DNA of 15,896 nucleotides, taken from assembly GCA_029939635.1 (NCBI GenBank), contig JAOZSN010000062.1, forward strand, positions 1 through 15,896, in the 5' to 3' direction. This DNA comes from Deltaproteobacteria bacterium (GTDB lineage: Bacteria; Desulfobacterota; Desulfobulbia; Desulfobulbales; SURF-16). The position numbers and the translations under genes were made by a program. Each line of letters opens with the position of its first letter. Within the stretch, counting starts at the first letter, position 1. Of this stretch, positions 1 to 7,434 are shown piece after piece. The notes under the pieces are model-generated. The model had not been told where the DNA came from. It saw nothing but the letters and a program-made list of their open reading frames with translations, and ran no database searches.

Positions 1-20
1 CCGTTCCTCCTGAAACAAAA

Positions 21-104
21 AAAGTTATAGTTGCCTAACTTTTTTTATTGACCCCAAACACCCCTCCTGTTACTACTGGCCAAGACTTAGGCAACTCTAA
101 CTTT
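21..104 (+). promoter_or_regulatory. Candidate promoter with two inverted 18-bp iron-box-like operators ahead of the feo operon
   Basis: Two near-identical 18-bp sites lie here in opposite orientation: TTAGGCAACTCTAACTTT at 87-104 on the + strand, and the same sequence with one difference (A for C) at 38-21 on the - strand. Each has TTAG...CTAA/TATAA symmetry and resembles the DtxR/IdeR box (TTAGG...CTAAC half sites). Between them is a possible sigma-70 promoter, TTGACC (48-53) and a weak TACTAC (71-76) with a 17-bp spacer. One operator would lie upstream of -35 and the other just past the start point. The left site sits in a perfect inverted repeat (17-27 / 36-46, A7GTTA...TAACT7). Regulation by a DtxR-family iron repressor is inference. 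The left repeat could also be an AT-rich terminator for an upstream gene. Confidence 0.5.
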
Positions 105-124
105 ATTTGGACAGGTAAATTTCC

Positions 125-1393
125 ATGTATGACAGCAAACAAATAGGACAAAGATCAACCGGCGAACCAAGACGCAGACGCCGGATATGGGAATTGGAGG
201 AGTATCTTTGTTCAATCATTGGTACCTGCCTGTCCATTAATGAACTGAAAAAACTGGCCAGCAAGACTGAATTTGCCGTGGACTCATCCCTGTCAGCCTA
301 CGAACTCCATATCCTTTTTGTCCATGGGGTCAGCCATGCCTGCCCTGTCAGTCGCTTGGTTGACAAAAAACTGAATAAAAAATTCCACCTAGCCATCCGC
401 CAGGCGAAACGAGTCAAGTCAAGCGATGCACTGGCCGATTTCTGGCATTATTCCAAAGAGAAGAACCGCTTGGCCGGAGCCTATTGGGCCATTATGACCC
501 ACCCTCTGGCACCACCATCCCTCTGCTCTAAAATTCATGGTGAAGTTCACATGCTTTCCCATCTTGCCAGCCGCAAGTCACATAATAACGAACAAAGGCA
601 ACGAGACCAGAGGAATAAAATTGAAGTACTCCAAGAGGCCCTGCAGCTTGCCAATAGTCAGGCAAGGCAGGAGATAGGCTGGCGGGATGAAGAGATTGCT
701 GAAGTAACAATGCAACTGAAAAACAGTGATGAGCTGCAGAGTAGATTGCCACAGGCCCTGGCCAGAATAGCAGAGCTTGAGTCTGGCCAAAGATATAGCG
801 AACTACAGGCCCGCAATAGTCAGCTGGAAAAAGAGCTGCGAGAGGTGTCTGCGGCCTGCCTTAGGCTTAGCCAAGAAAACATCCAACTTAACACGGACCA
901 CAGCCAACTCAGCGAGGGCCAGGCACTACTGCAGTCCGAGCATGATGAAACCCGTCAAGAAAACCAGGCTATGGAGCAGTTACTCCACAACCAGTCAACA
1001 GGTTCGACCGGTCACTCCTGCGATAACTGCCAATGCAAGGAGTGCCCAGGGCTTGATCTGTGCGGGCGCTGTGTCCTCTATGTCGGTGGTCAGCATTCAC
1101 TGGTACCCCATTATCGACAGATCGTTGAAAAATGTGGTGGCAGGTTCATCCATCACGATGGTGGCAAAGAGGATCAGCGGGTGAAATTAGGCAAGATGAT
1201 GAGCAGGGCCGATGCAGTAATTTGCCCGGTCAACTGTGTCAGTCATGACGCATGTTTACGCGCCAAGCGCCTCTGTAAATCCCAGGCCAAACCCTTTATT
1301 ACCATGCGTAGCGCCGGGATTTCCTCCCTGGCCCGTGGTCTTGCACAAGTAGTGGTTGAGCCGGGTGATCTTGGAAATCAAAAAATTCAATAA
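125..1393 (+). CDS. DUF2325 domain protein with coiled coil and cysteine cluster, first gene of the feo operon
   Basis: A 422-residue cytoplasmic protein without signal peptide or membrane segment. Three parts are visible. Residues about 20-150 form a globular region. Residues about 155-290 are rich in Gln/Glu/Leu and read as a long coiled coil. The C-terminal part, about 315-410, is recognisable as DUF2325 (LYVGG start, HHDGG, DAVICPVNCVSH). Just before that domain is a dense cysteine cluster, C299-x2-C302-x-C304-x2-C307-x5-C313-x2-C316, and more cysteines follow in the domain (367, 371, 377, 384), which suggests a bound metal or Fe-S cluster. The gene ends 11 bp before feoA1, so it is probably co-transcribed with the ferrous-iron genes. 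DUF2325 function is not established. An iron-sensing or accessory role is inferred only from neighbours and cysteines. The ATG start is preceded by a modest GGACAGG. Confidence 0.85.
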   Translation: MYDSKQIGQRSTGEPRRRRRIWELEEYLCSIIGTCLSINELKKLASKTEFAVDSSLSAYELHILFVHGVSHACPVSRLVDKKLNKKFHLAIRQAKRVKSSDALADFWHYSKEKNRLAGAYWAIMTHPLAPPSLCSKIHGEVHMLSHLASRKSHNNEQRQRDQRNKIEVLQEALQLANSQARQEIGWRDEEIAEVTMQLKNSDELQSRLPQALARIAELESGQRYSELQARNSQLEKELREVSAACLRLSQENIQLNTDHSQLSEGQALLQSEHDETRQENQAMEQLLHNQSTGSTGHSCDNCQCKECPGLDLCGRCVLYVGGQHSLVPHYRQIVEKCGGRFIHHDGGKEDQRVKLGKMMSRADAVICPVNCVSHDACLRAKRLCKSQAKPFITMRSAGISSLARGLAQVVVEPGDLGNQKIQ

Positions 1394-1404
1394 GAGGTGG
1401 TGAG

Positions 1405-1680
1405 GTGAAGTTATGTTGTCAGCAAAGCAGATGTTGTGAACCAGAGGATACTGGGGGGGCAATGTTTCCCCTGGCCCTGGCCGGTGAGGGCGAGCGCGTA
1501 AAGGTTGTCACCATGGGCAAGTCTAAAAAGATGCATGAACGTCTGCTCAGTATGGGTATTGGCGTTGGTGATGCCCTTGATATTGTAAAGTGCCAAGGGC
1601 AAGGTGCGGTACTGGTGGCTAAGGGGATGAATCGCTATGCCCTTGGTGGGGGGATGGCCCAGAAGATATATGTCCGTTAG
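1405..1680 (+). CDS. feoA: FeoA-domain protein 1 (ferrous iron transport accessory)
   Basis: A 91-residue protein with the small SH3-like FeoA fold: the region from about residue 20 (PLALAGEGERVKVV) through RLLSMGIGVGDALDIV to the final AQKIYVR matches the family pattern. FeoA proteins are small cytosolic partners of the FeoB GTPase permease. The chosen start is GTG at 1405, with a good Shine-Dalgarno (GAGGTGG, 1394-1400). This gives an unusual N-terminal extension with cysteines at 4, 5, 10 and 11. A typical FeoA would begin at the ATG at 1462 (residue 20), which is preceded by a G-rich run, so the real start is uncertain. It lies 11 bp after the DUF2325 gene and 76 bp before the second feoA. 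Confidence 0.9.
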   Translation: MKLCCQQSRCCEPEDTGGAMFPLALAGEGERVKVVTMGKSKKMHERLLSMGIGVGDALDIVKCQGQGAVLVAKGMNRYALGGGMAQKIYVR

Positions 1681-1756
1681 TTGTTGATTTAGTAGTTGGT
1701 CGCCGGAGGGCGGGCGGGTTCGAAAAAGGTAATCCAAAGGGAGAAAATAGAAAGAG

Positions 1757-1993
1757 ATGAATACGAAATTAGCAGATTTAGCAACCGGTCAGACCGGCAA
1801 GGTGGTTGGCTTTTCCAAGGGCAGCAAACTATATCGCCAGAAGTTAATGGCCATGGGACTTGTTAAGGGTACAGCGTTTTCCGTAACCAGGGTGGCACCC
1901 ATGGGTGACCCGGTGGAGATTGAGGTGCGTGGCTTTGCCCTTTCCTTACGAAAAACCGAGGCCGAGGCCTTAAACGTAGAGGGTGTGGCATGA
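1757..1993 (+). CDS. feoA: FeoA-domain protein 2 (ferrous iron transport accessory)
   Basis: A 78-residue FeoA protein of normal family length: LADLATGQTGKVVGF, then YRQKLMAMGLVKGTAF, then a closing strand with FALSLRKTEAEAL. The key 'L..MG...G' turn is intact. It differs clearly from the first FeoA, so the pair is an old duplication rather than a recent copy. Its ATG follows a purine-rich AAGGGAG (1737-1743, rather far) and AAAGAG next to the start. Its stop overlaps the feoB start by 4 bp (ATGA at 1990), so the two are translationally coupled and probably work together at the membrane. Two FeoA proteins in one operon are common in deltaproteobacteria and clostridia. Confidence 0.95.
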   Translation: MNTKLADLATGQTGKVVGFSKGSKLYRQKLMAMGLVKGTAFSVTRVAPMGDPVEIEVRGFALSLRKTEAEALNVEGVA

Positions 1994-4323
1994 AACCATT
2001 TATCATTGGCGTGGCTGGAAATCCTAACTGTGGCAAAACCACCCTTTTTAATGCCTTAACCGGTGCCAGGCAACGGGTGGGTAATTGGCCAGGGGTTACG
2101 GTTGACCGTAAGTCTGGTAGTTACAGTCATAACAACAATAGGGTGGAGGTGGTTGATCTGCCTGGTATCTATTCACTGACCGCCTCTTCGGTGGATGAGG
2201 AGGTGGCCCGGGATTATATCATGGCCCATGAGGCGGATCTCATCGTCAATATTGTTGATGCCTCTAATATTGAACGTAACCTGTATCTCACCAGTCAGAT
2301 GATGGAGATGAAGGTGCCCATGCTCATTGCCTTGAACATGATGGATGTGGCCAAGGACAAACAGATCGCCATTGATATTGCTGGCCTTGCTGAGAAAATG
2401 GGCATCCCAGTGATACCCATTGTGGCTAATAAAGCTGAGGGTTTAGACGGGTTGAAACAGGCCATTCACCAGGCCGCCCTGGACAAAAAGATACCTACGA
2501 CAAACCTGAGCTATCCTGAACCGTTCAGCAAGGCCATGGCAGAACTTATGCCCTTGATTACCAAGGAGGCCAAGGCCAACCTATTGGATGCAGATTGGTT
2601 GGCTGCCAAATTATTAGAGGGTGATGAAGGGGCCATCAAGATGGTGGACTGGACCATCCATGAACCCTTGACCAAACTTCAAAACCGGGTGGAAGATGAG
2701 CTTGATGAAGAACCAGACATCATTGTGGCCTCCAGCCATTACGGGTTTATCTCCGAGCTGACCGCTGACACGGTGCAGAAAACCAGCCAAGTTACCACAG
2801 AGCTGTCCCATAAAATTGACAATATTGTCTTGAGTCGTATCTGGGGCATCCCCATCTTTCTGGCTGCCATGTATCTGATGTTCATGTTTACCATTAATCT
2901 TGGAGGGGCCTTTATTGATTTTTTTGATGGTTTTGTCGGGGCCATCTTTGTGGATGGCCTTGGTGCCCTGCTGGAGAGCATGGGCTCTCCGGTCTGGTTG
3001 ACCACCATCCTGGCTGGTGGTATTGGCGGCGGCATCCAGACCATGGCTACATTTATCCCGCCCATTGGCTTTATGTTCCTCTTCCTCTCCTATCTGGAGG
3101 ATTCCGGCTATATGGCGCGAGCTGCCTTTGTCATGGATAGAGCAATGCGGGTTATGGGCCTACCAGGTAAATCATTCATCCCTATGTTGGTGGGTTTTGG
3201 TTGTAATGTGCCGGCCATCATGGCGGCCCGCACCCTGGAAAATGAGCGTGATCGCACCTTAACTATCATGATGAATCCCTTCATGTCATGTGGGGCCAGG
3301 CTACCTGTCTATGCCCTGTTTGCCGCTGCTTTTTTCCCCACTGGTGGCCAGAATCTTGTCTTCCTGCTCTACCTTATTGGTATCGGCTTTGCCGTGCTCA
3401 CTGGTCTGATCTTGAAGAATACCCTGCTTAAAGGGGAAGTAACACCATTTGTCATGGAGTTACCGCCCTACCATCTGCCCACCCTGAAGTCAGTTTTACT
3501 GCGCACTTGGGATCGTCTGACCACCTTTATCTTTAAGGCCGGCCAGGTCCTGATTCCGGTTATCATGGTCTTAAGTTTCTTTAACTCAGTAGGTACGGAT
3601 GGCAGTTTTGGCAATGAGGACTCCAGTGAATCAGTCCTGGCCAGCATGAGTAAAACCATTACCCCAGTCCTGAAACCCTTGGGTGTTACAGAGGATAACT
3701 GGCCGGCCACCGTCGGTATCTTTACCGGTATCTTTGCCAAGGAAGCCGTGGTGGGTACCCTTGACTCTCTCTACTCTCAATTGGATGCAATAGAAAAGGG
3801 CGAGGGCGAGGGCGAGGATGAGGAGTCTTTTAACCTGCTGGCTGCCCTGGGCGAGTCCTTTGCCACTATTCCAGCAAATCTCGCAGAAGTGGCAGGTACC
3901 ATGACCGACCCCCTTGGTCTATCAGTGGGTGAGGTTTCCACCATTGCAGGGGCCGCTGAAGAGCAGGAAGTAAGCACCTCTACCTTTGGTTCCATGGTTA
4001 CCCTGTTTGGCTCCAAGGTGGCAGCCTTTTCCTATCTGCTCTTTATTCTGCTCTACTTTCCCTGCTCTGCGGCCATTGCGGCGGTCTACCGGGAGACTAA
4101 TCTGCTCTGGACCCTCTTTGCCGGTGGCTGGACAACCTTGCTGGCCTATATGGCCTCCACCACTTTCTATCAGCTGGCCACATTCAACCAACATCCAGGC
4201 TTTTCCCTGGGCTGGATTGCAGTGGAATTGGTGCTTTTCACAGCCTTGCTTATTGCCATGGGGCAACTGGGAAAAAGAAAGGAGAGATCGTCCAAAGCTG
4301 TGCTGGCTGGGGTTAAGATATGA
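1990..4323 (+). CDS. feoB: Ferrous iron transport protein B (FeoB)
   Basis: A 777-residue inner-membrane Fe(II) transporter with an N-terminal cytosolic G-protein domain. The GTPase motifs are clear: G1 GNPNCGKT (residues 10-17), G2-type GNWPGVTV (31-38), G3 DLPG (56-59) and G4 NMMD (116-119). A helical spacer domain follows (about 170-270), then the polytopic membrane part from about 280. It contains the two conserved 'gate' regions with their cysteines (VGFGCNVPAIMAART near 404, SCGARLPVYALF near 436) and the C-terminal FPCSAAIAAVYRE segment. A short acidic Gly/Glu stretch near 602-612 comes from a tandem hexamer, GAGGGC, at about 3800-3816. The length is usual for the family and no motif is missing. 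It overlaps feoA2 and the feoC-like gene by 4 bp each. Confidence 0.98.
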   Translation: MKPFIIGVAGNPNCGKTTLFNALTGARQRVGNWPGVTVDRKSGSYSHNNNRVEVVDLPGIYSLTASSVDEEVARDYIMAHEADLIVNIVDASNIERNLYLTSQMMEMKVPMLIALNMMDVAKDKQIAIDIAGLAEKMGIPVIPIVANKAEGLDGLKQAIHQAALDKKIPTTNLSYPEPFSKAMAELMPLITKEAKANLLDADWLAAKLLEGDEGAIKMVDWTIHEPLTKLQNRVEDELDEEPDIIVASSHYGFISELTADTVQKTSQVTTELSHKIDNIVLSRIWGIPIFLAAMYLMFMFTINLGGAFIDFFDGFVGAIFVDGLGALLESMGSPVWLTTILAGGIGGGIQTMATFIPPIGFMFLFLSYLEDSGYMARAAFVMDRAMRVMGLPGKSFIPMLVGFGCNVPAIMAARTLENERDRTLTIMMNPFMSCGARLPVYALFAAAFFPTGGQNLVFLLYLIGIGFAVLTGLILKNTLLKGEVTPFVMELPPYHLPTLKSVLLRTWDRLTTFIFKAGQVLIPVIMVLSFFNSVGTDGSFGNEDSSESVLASMSKTITPVLKPLGVTEDNWPATVGIFTGIFAKEAVVGTLDSLYSQLDAIEKGEGEGEDEESFNLLAALGESFATIPANLAEVAGTMTDPLGLSVGEVSTIAGAAEEQEVSTSTFGSMVTLFGSKVAAFSYLLFILLYFPCSAAIAAVYRETNLLWTLFAGGWTTLLAYMASTTFYQLATFNQHPGFSLGWIAVELVLFTALLIAMGQLGKRKERSSKAVLAGVKI

Positions 4324-4541
4324 TTTTAACAGAATTAAAAAAATACCTGATGGCCCGCAAGATGTCACCATTACAGGATATGGCCTTTCATTTCAACATG
4401 GAGCCGGAGACCCTCCGGCCCATGTTGGCTAAATGGCTGAGCAAGGGCAAGGTACGCCACCATGCCAATAATATTGGCTGCGCCAAGGGCTGCTGTAAAT
4501 GTGATCCCGCCACCATTGAGACCTATGAATGGCTGGACTGA
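4320..4541 (+). CDS. feoC: FeoC-like small winged-helix protein with cysteine motif
   Basis: A 73-residue protein whose ATG overlaps the feoB stop (ATGA). The N-terminal part (LTELKKYLMARKMSPLQDMA, then METETLRPMLA-type helices and KWLSKGKV) reads as a small winged-helix domain, as in FeoC. It is followed by a cysteine cluster, C54-x3-CC(58,59)-x-C61, like the Fe-S binding loop of FeoC proteins. FeoC is thought to modulate FeoB stability or activity, possibly by sensing iron or oxygen. The family is divergent, so the name rests on size, fold pattern, cysteines and its place directly after feoB. It ends the operon; only 114 bp separate it from the convergent tonB gene. Confidence 0.85.
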   Translation: MILTELKKYLMARKMSPLQDMAFHFNMEPETLRPMLAKWLSKGKVRHHANNIGCAKGCCKCDPATIETYEWLD

Positions 4542-4655
4542 TATTATCCAACCAAACTTATCTGGGAAAATAAACTATGAAAAAGAGCTTTCCGGCAGCA
4601 CAGGAGGGGGGAGATTGTTATTAATGGCTTTCATATGCTGCCCAGTTTTCCTCAG

Positions 4656-5399
4656 CTAATGTAACACAAAGCGCACCGGCACCTTCACCCACATCTCCTG
4701 GCTAGTGCCGCCAATGGTGCCTGGTGAAAAGCGCCAACGCTGGACAGCCTTCAAGGCAGCTCGATCCAGGCTGGAATGGCCACTGGAAGTAAAGAGCCGG
4801 AGATCTGCCACCCTTCCTGAAACGTCAATGAAGGCCTCCAACAAGACAACACCTTGCAAACCACGGCGGCGGGCCAGACGGGGATATTTGGGCGGTGGGT
4901 TGACCTGGTAGAGGGGTGCGGCCTGCTGGATGATAGCAGCACTATTGGCCTTGCTGCTATCATCCCCCACCCCTGGCTCAGCAACAGGTGGTTCAGTATT
5001 TTCACGGGCAGTGCTGTGGGCAGGCGGGGGTGCTGCCACAGGGGGAGAGATAACCTTTGCAGGTTGCTCTTTTACGAGCGGCACTGGTGGAATTTGCTGT
5101 TTTGCTAACGCAACAGGTTTAGGACGAGGAGGAACTTGTGGAGGCGATTCAACTACTTCTGGTTCGGCAATAACTGCTGGCTCAACCACCTTCTGTTCAA
5201 CAGGCTCATCTAACTTTTTGACTGGCGCTGGCGGCTCCTGGGCGCGTGGCCTTGCCCCTAACGACACAGCAATAGATTGTATGGGTAAGGCTGTGGGCCT
5301 GACTACCTGCTTCTTCCCCAGTTGCCAGGAAAGAAAAGCCCCATGCATAGCCAGAGCAAGCAGACCAGCAGGCAAGAGACGCTTGCTTGCTCCGATCAC
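4656..5399 (-). CDS. tonB: TonB energy-transducing protein
   Basis: A 247-residue protein with TonB layout. A single N-terminal membrane anchor lies at about residues 8-27, containing the conserved His (H19). A long Pro/Ala/Glu/Lys-rich periplasmic spacer follows at about 50-130. The C-terminal TonB domain starts at YPRLARRRGLQGVV and runs through GHSSLDRAALKAVQRWRFSP to the end. It carries the proton-motive signal from ExbB-ExbD to TonB-dependent outer-membrane receptors. It is the last gene of the receptor operon. Its start codon overlaps the exbD stop by 4 bp, so it is translationally coupled. Being in the same transcript as btuB, it probably serves mainly B12 uptake, but sharing with other receptors cannot be excluded. 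Confidence 0.95.
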   Translation of the reverse strand: MIGASKRLLPAGLLALAMHGAFLSWQLGKKQVVRPTALPIQSIAVSLGARPRAQEPPAPVKKLDEPVEQKVVEPAVIAEPEVVESPPQVPPRPKPVALAKQQIPPVPLVKEQPAKVISPPVAAPPPAHSTARENTEPPVAEPGVGDDSSKANSAAIIQQAAPLYQVNPPPKYPRLARRRGLQGVVLLEAFIDVSGRVADLRLFTSSGHSSLDRAALKAVQRWRFSPGTIGGTSQEMWVKVPVRFVLH

Positions 5400-5851
5400 G
5401 GCTTGCCAACCTCCGCACTTGCATCAACCCCCACGCCCCTTTCTGCCTGCAGGGAGATACGTCTCAGCCCAGCCTGTTGGATGCAATCCATCACCTGGAA
5501 TAACTCCTGGTAGGAAACTGATTTATCGGCGAATATCTGCACCTCAGGATCGTCGCCATCCTGGCCTTCTGCCACCCTGTCTTGCAAACGGACCTGCAAA
5601 TGCTCCAGACTCACCGGCTCATCATCAACAAAGAGCAGCACACCCGATCCTGTGGCCTGAATGGTAATACTGACGGCCTCCTCCATCTCCAAAGCAGCAC
5701 TACTGGAGGTAGGCAAATCAACGGCCTGGCCATGATGAACAGCCATGGAGAGCATGGCATAGATAAAAAAGACCAGCAGCAGAAAGACAATATCAATCAA
5801 CGGCAGCATCTCAATACGGGGTGAGGCTATCTGGGAACGAGATACCTTCAC
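5396..5851 (-). CDS. exbD: Biopolymer transport protein ExbD
   Basis: A 151-residue protein of the ExbD/TolR family. A short cytoplasmic N-terminus (RSQIASPRIEMLPL) leads into a single membrane helix, IDIVFLLLVFFIYAML, with the essential membrane aspartate at D20. A periplasmic domain follows, with the usual SITIQATGSGVLLFVDDEPVS pattern split over strands, ending near residue 140. With ExbB it forms the proton channel that energises TonB. Both ends overlap neighbours by 4 bp (exbB upstream, tonB downstream), giving a tightly coupled exbB-exbD-tonB block. ExbD rather than TolR is preferred because tonB and a TonB-dependent receptor are in the same operon and no tolA/tolB/pal is present. Confidence 0.95.
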   Translation of the reverse strand: MKVSRSQIASPRIEMLPLIDIVFLLLVFFIYAMLSMAVHHGQAVDLPTSSSAALEMEEAVSITIQATGSGVLLFVDDEPVSLEHLQVRLQDRVAEGQDGDDPEVQIFADKSVSYQELFQVMDCIQQAGLRRISLQAERGVGVDASAEVGKP

Positions 5852-6474
5852 GGTAATTCCTGCCCCCTGTCTGCTAATTTCCCATACACCACCTCCAGAC
5901 TGGTGGCGTATTTTTCCATGACATGTACCGCGTCTTCAATGCGACATTTAAAATAATTGTAGGGAAATACCGTGCTTATGGAGATGGCAAGACCAGTGGC
6001 CGTGGTAATCAGGGCCTGGGCAATACCGCCGGTTACCAGTTTAGGATCGCTGATGCCCCCTGCCCCCAGCATCTCAAAGGAAGAAATAATGCCGATCACC
6101 GTACCCAGGATGCCCAGCAGTGGGGTCACTGTGATCATGGTGTCCAGCACAGTCATAAACTGGGACATCTTTTTTACCACTTGCTGGGCCTCAGCTTCCA
6201 TGGCCTTGCCCATATCGTAGTCACGATGGAGGATACCAACATTAAGCATGCGGATAACATGATCATCACAACCATTTGATTTTTCTTTGATTGTCTGCCA
6301 GTCACCGTTTTGGGCAAGCTGCAAAATTTCATCCATTAGCTGGCGCTTACGTCGGCGCTGAATCTGCAACCAGAACAACAATCGTTCACCAATAACGGTC
6401 AGCACCACCAGGGAACAAAGGAGCAGCGGCCACATCACCGGCCCACCATTTTGCATTACTTCGTATACCTTCAT
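5848..6474 (-). CDS. exbB: MotA/TolQ/ExbB proton channel family protein ExbB
   Basis: A 208-residue inner-membrane protein with three membrane segments, at about residues 14-37, 107-135 and 148-172. The long cytoplasmic loop between the first two and the MITVTPLLGILGTVIGII and GGIAQALITTATGLAISI segments are typical of ExbB/TolQ. It is the pentameric stator of the proton channel with ExbD. The ATG at 6474 has AGGA (6483-6480) five bases upstream. This ribosome binding site belongs to an AT-rich repeat (TAGGAATT units) that also forms the end of the preceding btuF-like gene 14 bp away. Its stop overlaps exbD by 4 bp. Confidence 0.95.
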   Translation of the reverse strand: MKVYEVMQNGGPVMWPLLLCSLVVLTVIGERLLFWLQIQRRRKRQLMDEILQLAQNGDWQTIKEKSNGCDDHVIRMLNVGILHRDYDMGKAMEAEAQQVVKKMSQFMTVLDTMITVTPLLGILGTVIGIISSFEMLGAGGISDPKLVTGGIAQALITTATGLAISISTVFPYNYFKCRIEDAVHVMEKYATSLEVVYGKLADRGQELP

Positions 6475-6475
6475 T

Positions 6476-6510
6476 AAATTCCTAATTCCTAATCTTTAAT
6501 TCCTAATTTC
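6476..6510 (-). repeat. AT-rich repeat (AATTAGGAATT family) at the btuF/exbB junction
   Basis: On the - strand the stretch reads as repeated AATTAGGAATT units (6509-6497 and 6493-6477). The same motif forms the arms of two larger inverted repeats at 11676-11764 and 11999-12091. Here it encodes the last residues of the BtuF-like protein (KLGIKD and the TAG stop at 6491-6489) and supplies the AGGA ribosome binding site of exbB. Confidence 0.75.
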
Positions 6511-7367
6511 GGCGCAGCCGATACAGGGTGAATAAGCTCGGCAATAACGCCTAAGGTCTGGGCAAAGGTAGCAGGCGAGGGGCTGCAAACGAGATTTGGA
6601 TTAATTACCTCTATGCGCTTGGCCTGCGTAGCCTTAAGGACAGGGATCTGTTGCCACTTGAACTGTTCTTCGGCAGCAATGCCAGACTCTGAACCCATGA
6701 TGGCGATAATAATCAGGTCTGGATTATGGGCAATGATTTTTTCCCTGTTTGTTGTGCCTCGTCCCTGGTCGGCAAGGATATTTATTCCTCCAGCCAGTCT
6801 GATAAAATCATGGGTAAAGGATTCTGGTGTGGAACCAAAGAGAGGGGTTGTGCCAATCTGCAGGAAGACCTTCTGGGGAGGCAGTCCGGCAATCCGCTGT
6901 TGGATTAAGGTAACATCCTTTTGAGCCTTAGCAACTATGTGCCTGGCATGCTCTTCCAGACCCAACAGCCTGCCAAGCTCAATAAAATGACTACATATTT
7001 CGACAAAGGAGGTGGGTTGATTAAAACGAACCACCTGATAGCCAATCTGTTGTAATTGTCGTACCTGGGCCGGCTGGGTCATGGCAGTGGCAAGAATAAG
7101 ATCTGGTTGCAGGCTGATGATTTTTTCAATTGAGACCTGCATAACAGAACCGATCTTTGCCTTCTGCCGAGCAGCCTCGGGACGGACACAATATCTGGTA
7201 TTGCCCACCAAACGATCCCCAGCACCAAGCAAAAACACATTTTCAGTATTCGTCGGCCCTAAGGAGACAATGCGCCTGGCCCCCTTGGCCCAGGCGCATT
7301 GACAACAGAGGCTAACCAGGACAATCACAAAAAGAAATAACACCCATTTTCTGCTGATTTCATTCAT
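6489..7367 (-). CDS. btuF: BtuF-like periplasmic corrinoid-binding protein of an ABC importer
   Basis: A 292-residue periplasmic binding protein of the cobalamin/iron-siderophore type (PF01497 style). The hydrophobic signal is at about residues 8-26, ending CAWA, and probably cut by signal peptidase I; no good lipobox is seen. The binding domain has RIVSLGPTNTENVFLLGAGDRLVG, then the 'IISLQPDLILA' motif, and a C-terminal lobe with FIRLAGGINILAD and NPDLIIIA. It should deliver corrinoid to the BtuC-BtuD complex, whose genes are at 13816-15676. Specificity is inferred from the riboswitch and neighbours. The ATG at 7367 has no clear Shine-Dalgarno, so the start is less sure. Its last six residues and stop lie within an AT-rich repeat. 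It is the second binding protein of this operon, 67 bp after the CbiZ fusion. Confidence 0.88.
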   Translation of the reverse strand: MNEISRKWVLFLFVIVLVSLCCQCAWAKGARRIVSLGPTNTENVFLLGAGDRLVGNTRYCVRPEAARQKAKIGSVMQVSIEKIISLQPDLILATAMTQPAQVRQLQQIGYQVVRFNQPTSFVEICSHFIELGRLLGLEEHARHIVAKAQKDVTLIQQRIAGLPPQKVFLQIGTTPLFGSTPESFTHDFIRLAGGINILADQGRGTTNREKIIAHNPDLIIIAIMGSESGIAAEEQFKWQQIPVLKATQAKRIEVINPNLVCSPSPATFAQTLGVIAELIHPVSAAPKLGIKD

Positions 7368-7434
7368 AGCTAACAGTACTTGATGAGGCTGAATTTACTT
7401 TCATTGCAATTTCTCAGACAGCGTTAGCTGCAGA

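Noticed and set aside
17..46. A7GTTA...TAACT7 inverted repeat as a terminator of a gene left of the window
   Set aside because: The stem is nearly all A-T, and the sequence recurs at 87-104 as an operator-like site, so a regulatory reading is preferred, though termination is not excluded.
3797..3816. Tandem GAGGGC repeats in feoB
   Set aside because: Three short units in frame encoding a Gly/Glu stretch in a variable cytoplasmic loop; ordinary and too short to call a repeat locus.
4594..4642. Possible terminator between feoC and tonB (GGCAGCA ... TGCTGCC)
   Set aside because: Only a 7-bp stem with a 35-nt loop and a broken T-run follows; too weak to call for either strand.
4320..4659. Small alternative + strand frames around feoC
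   Set aside because: They are out of frame with feoC or extend into the convergent gap, with no family similarity or Shine-Dalgarno.
4930..5667. 245-codon open frame on the + strand
   Set aside because: It lies antisense to tonB and exbD, which have full family motifs; its Gly/Ser/Thr-rich translation is a by-product of the Pro/Ala-rich TonB codons.
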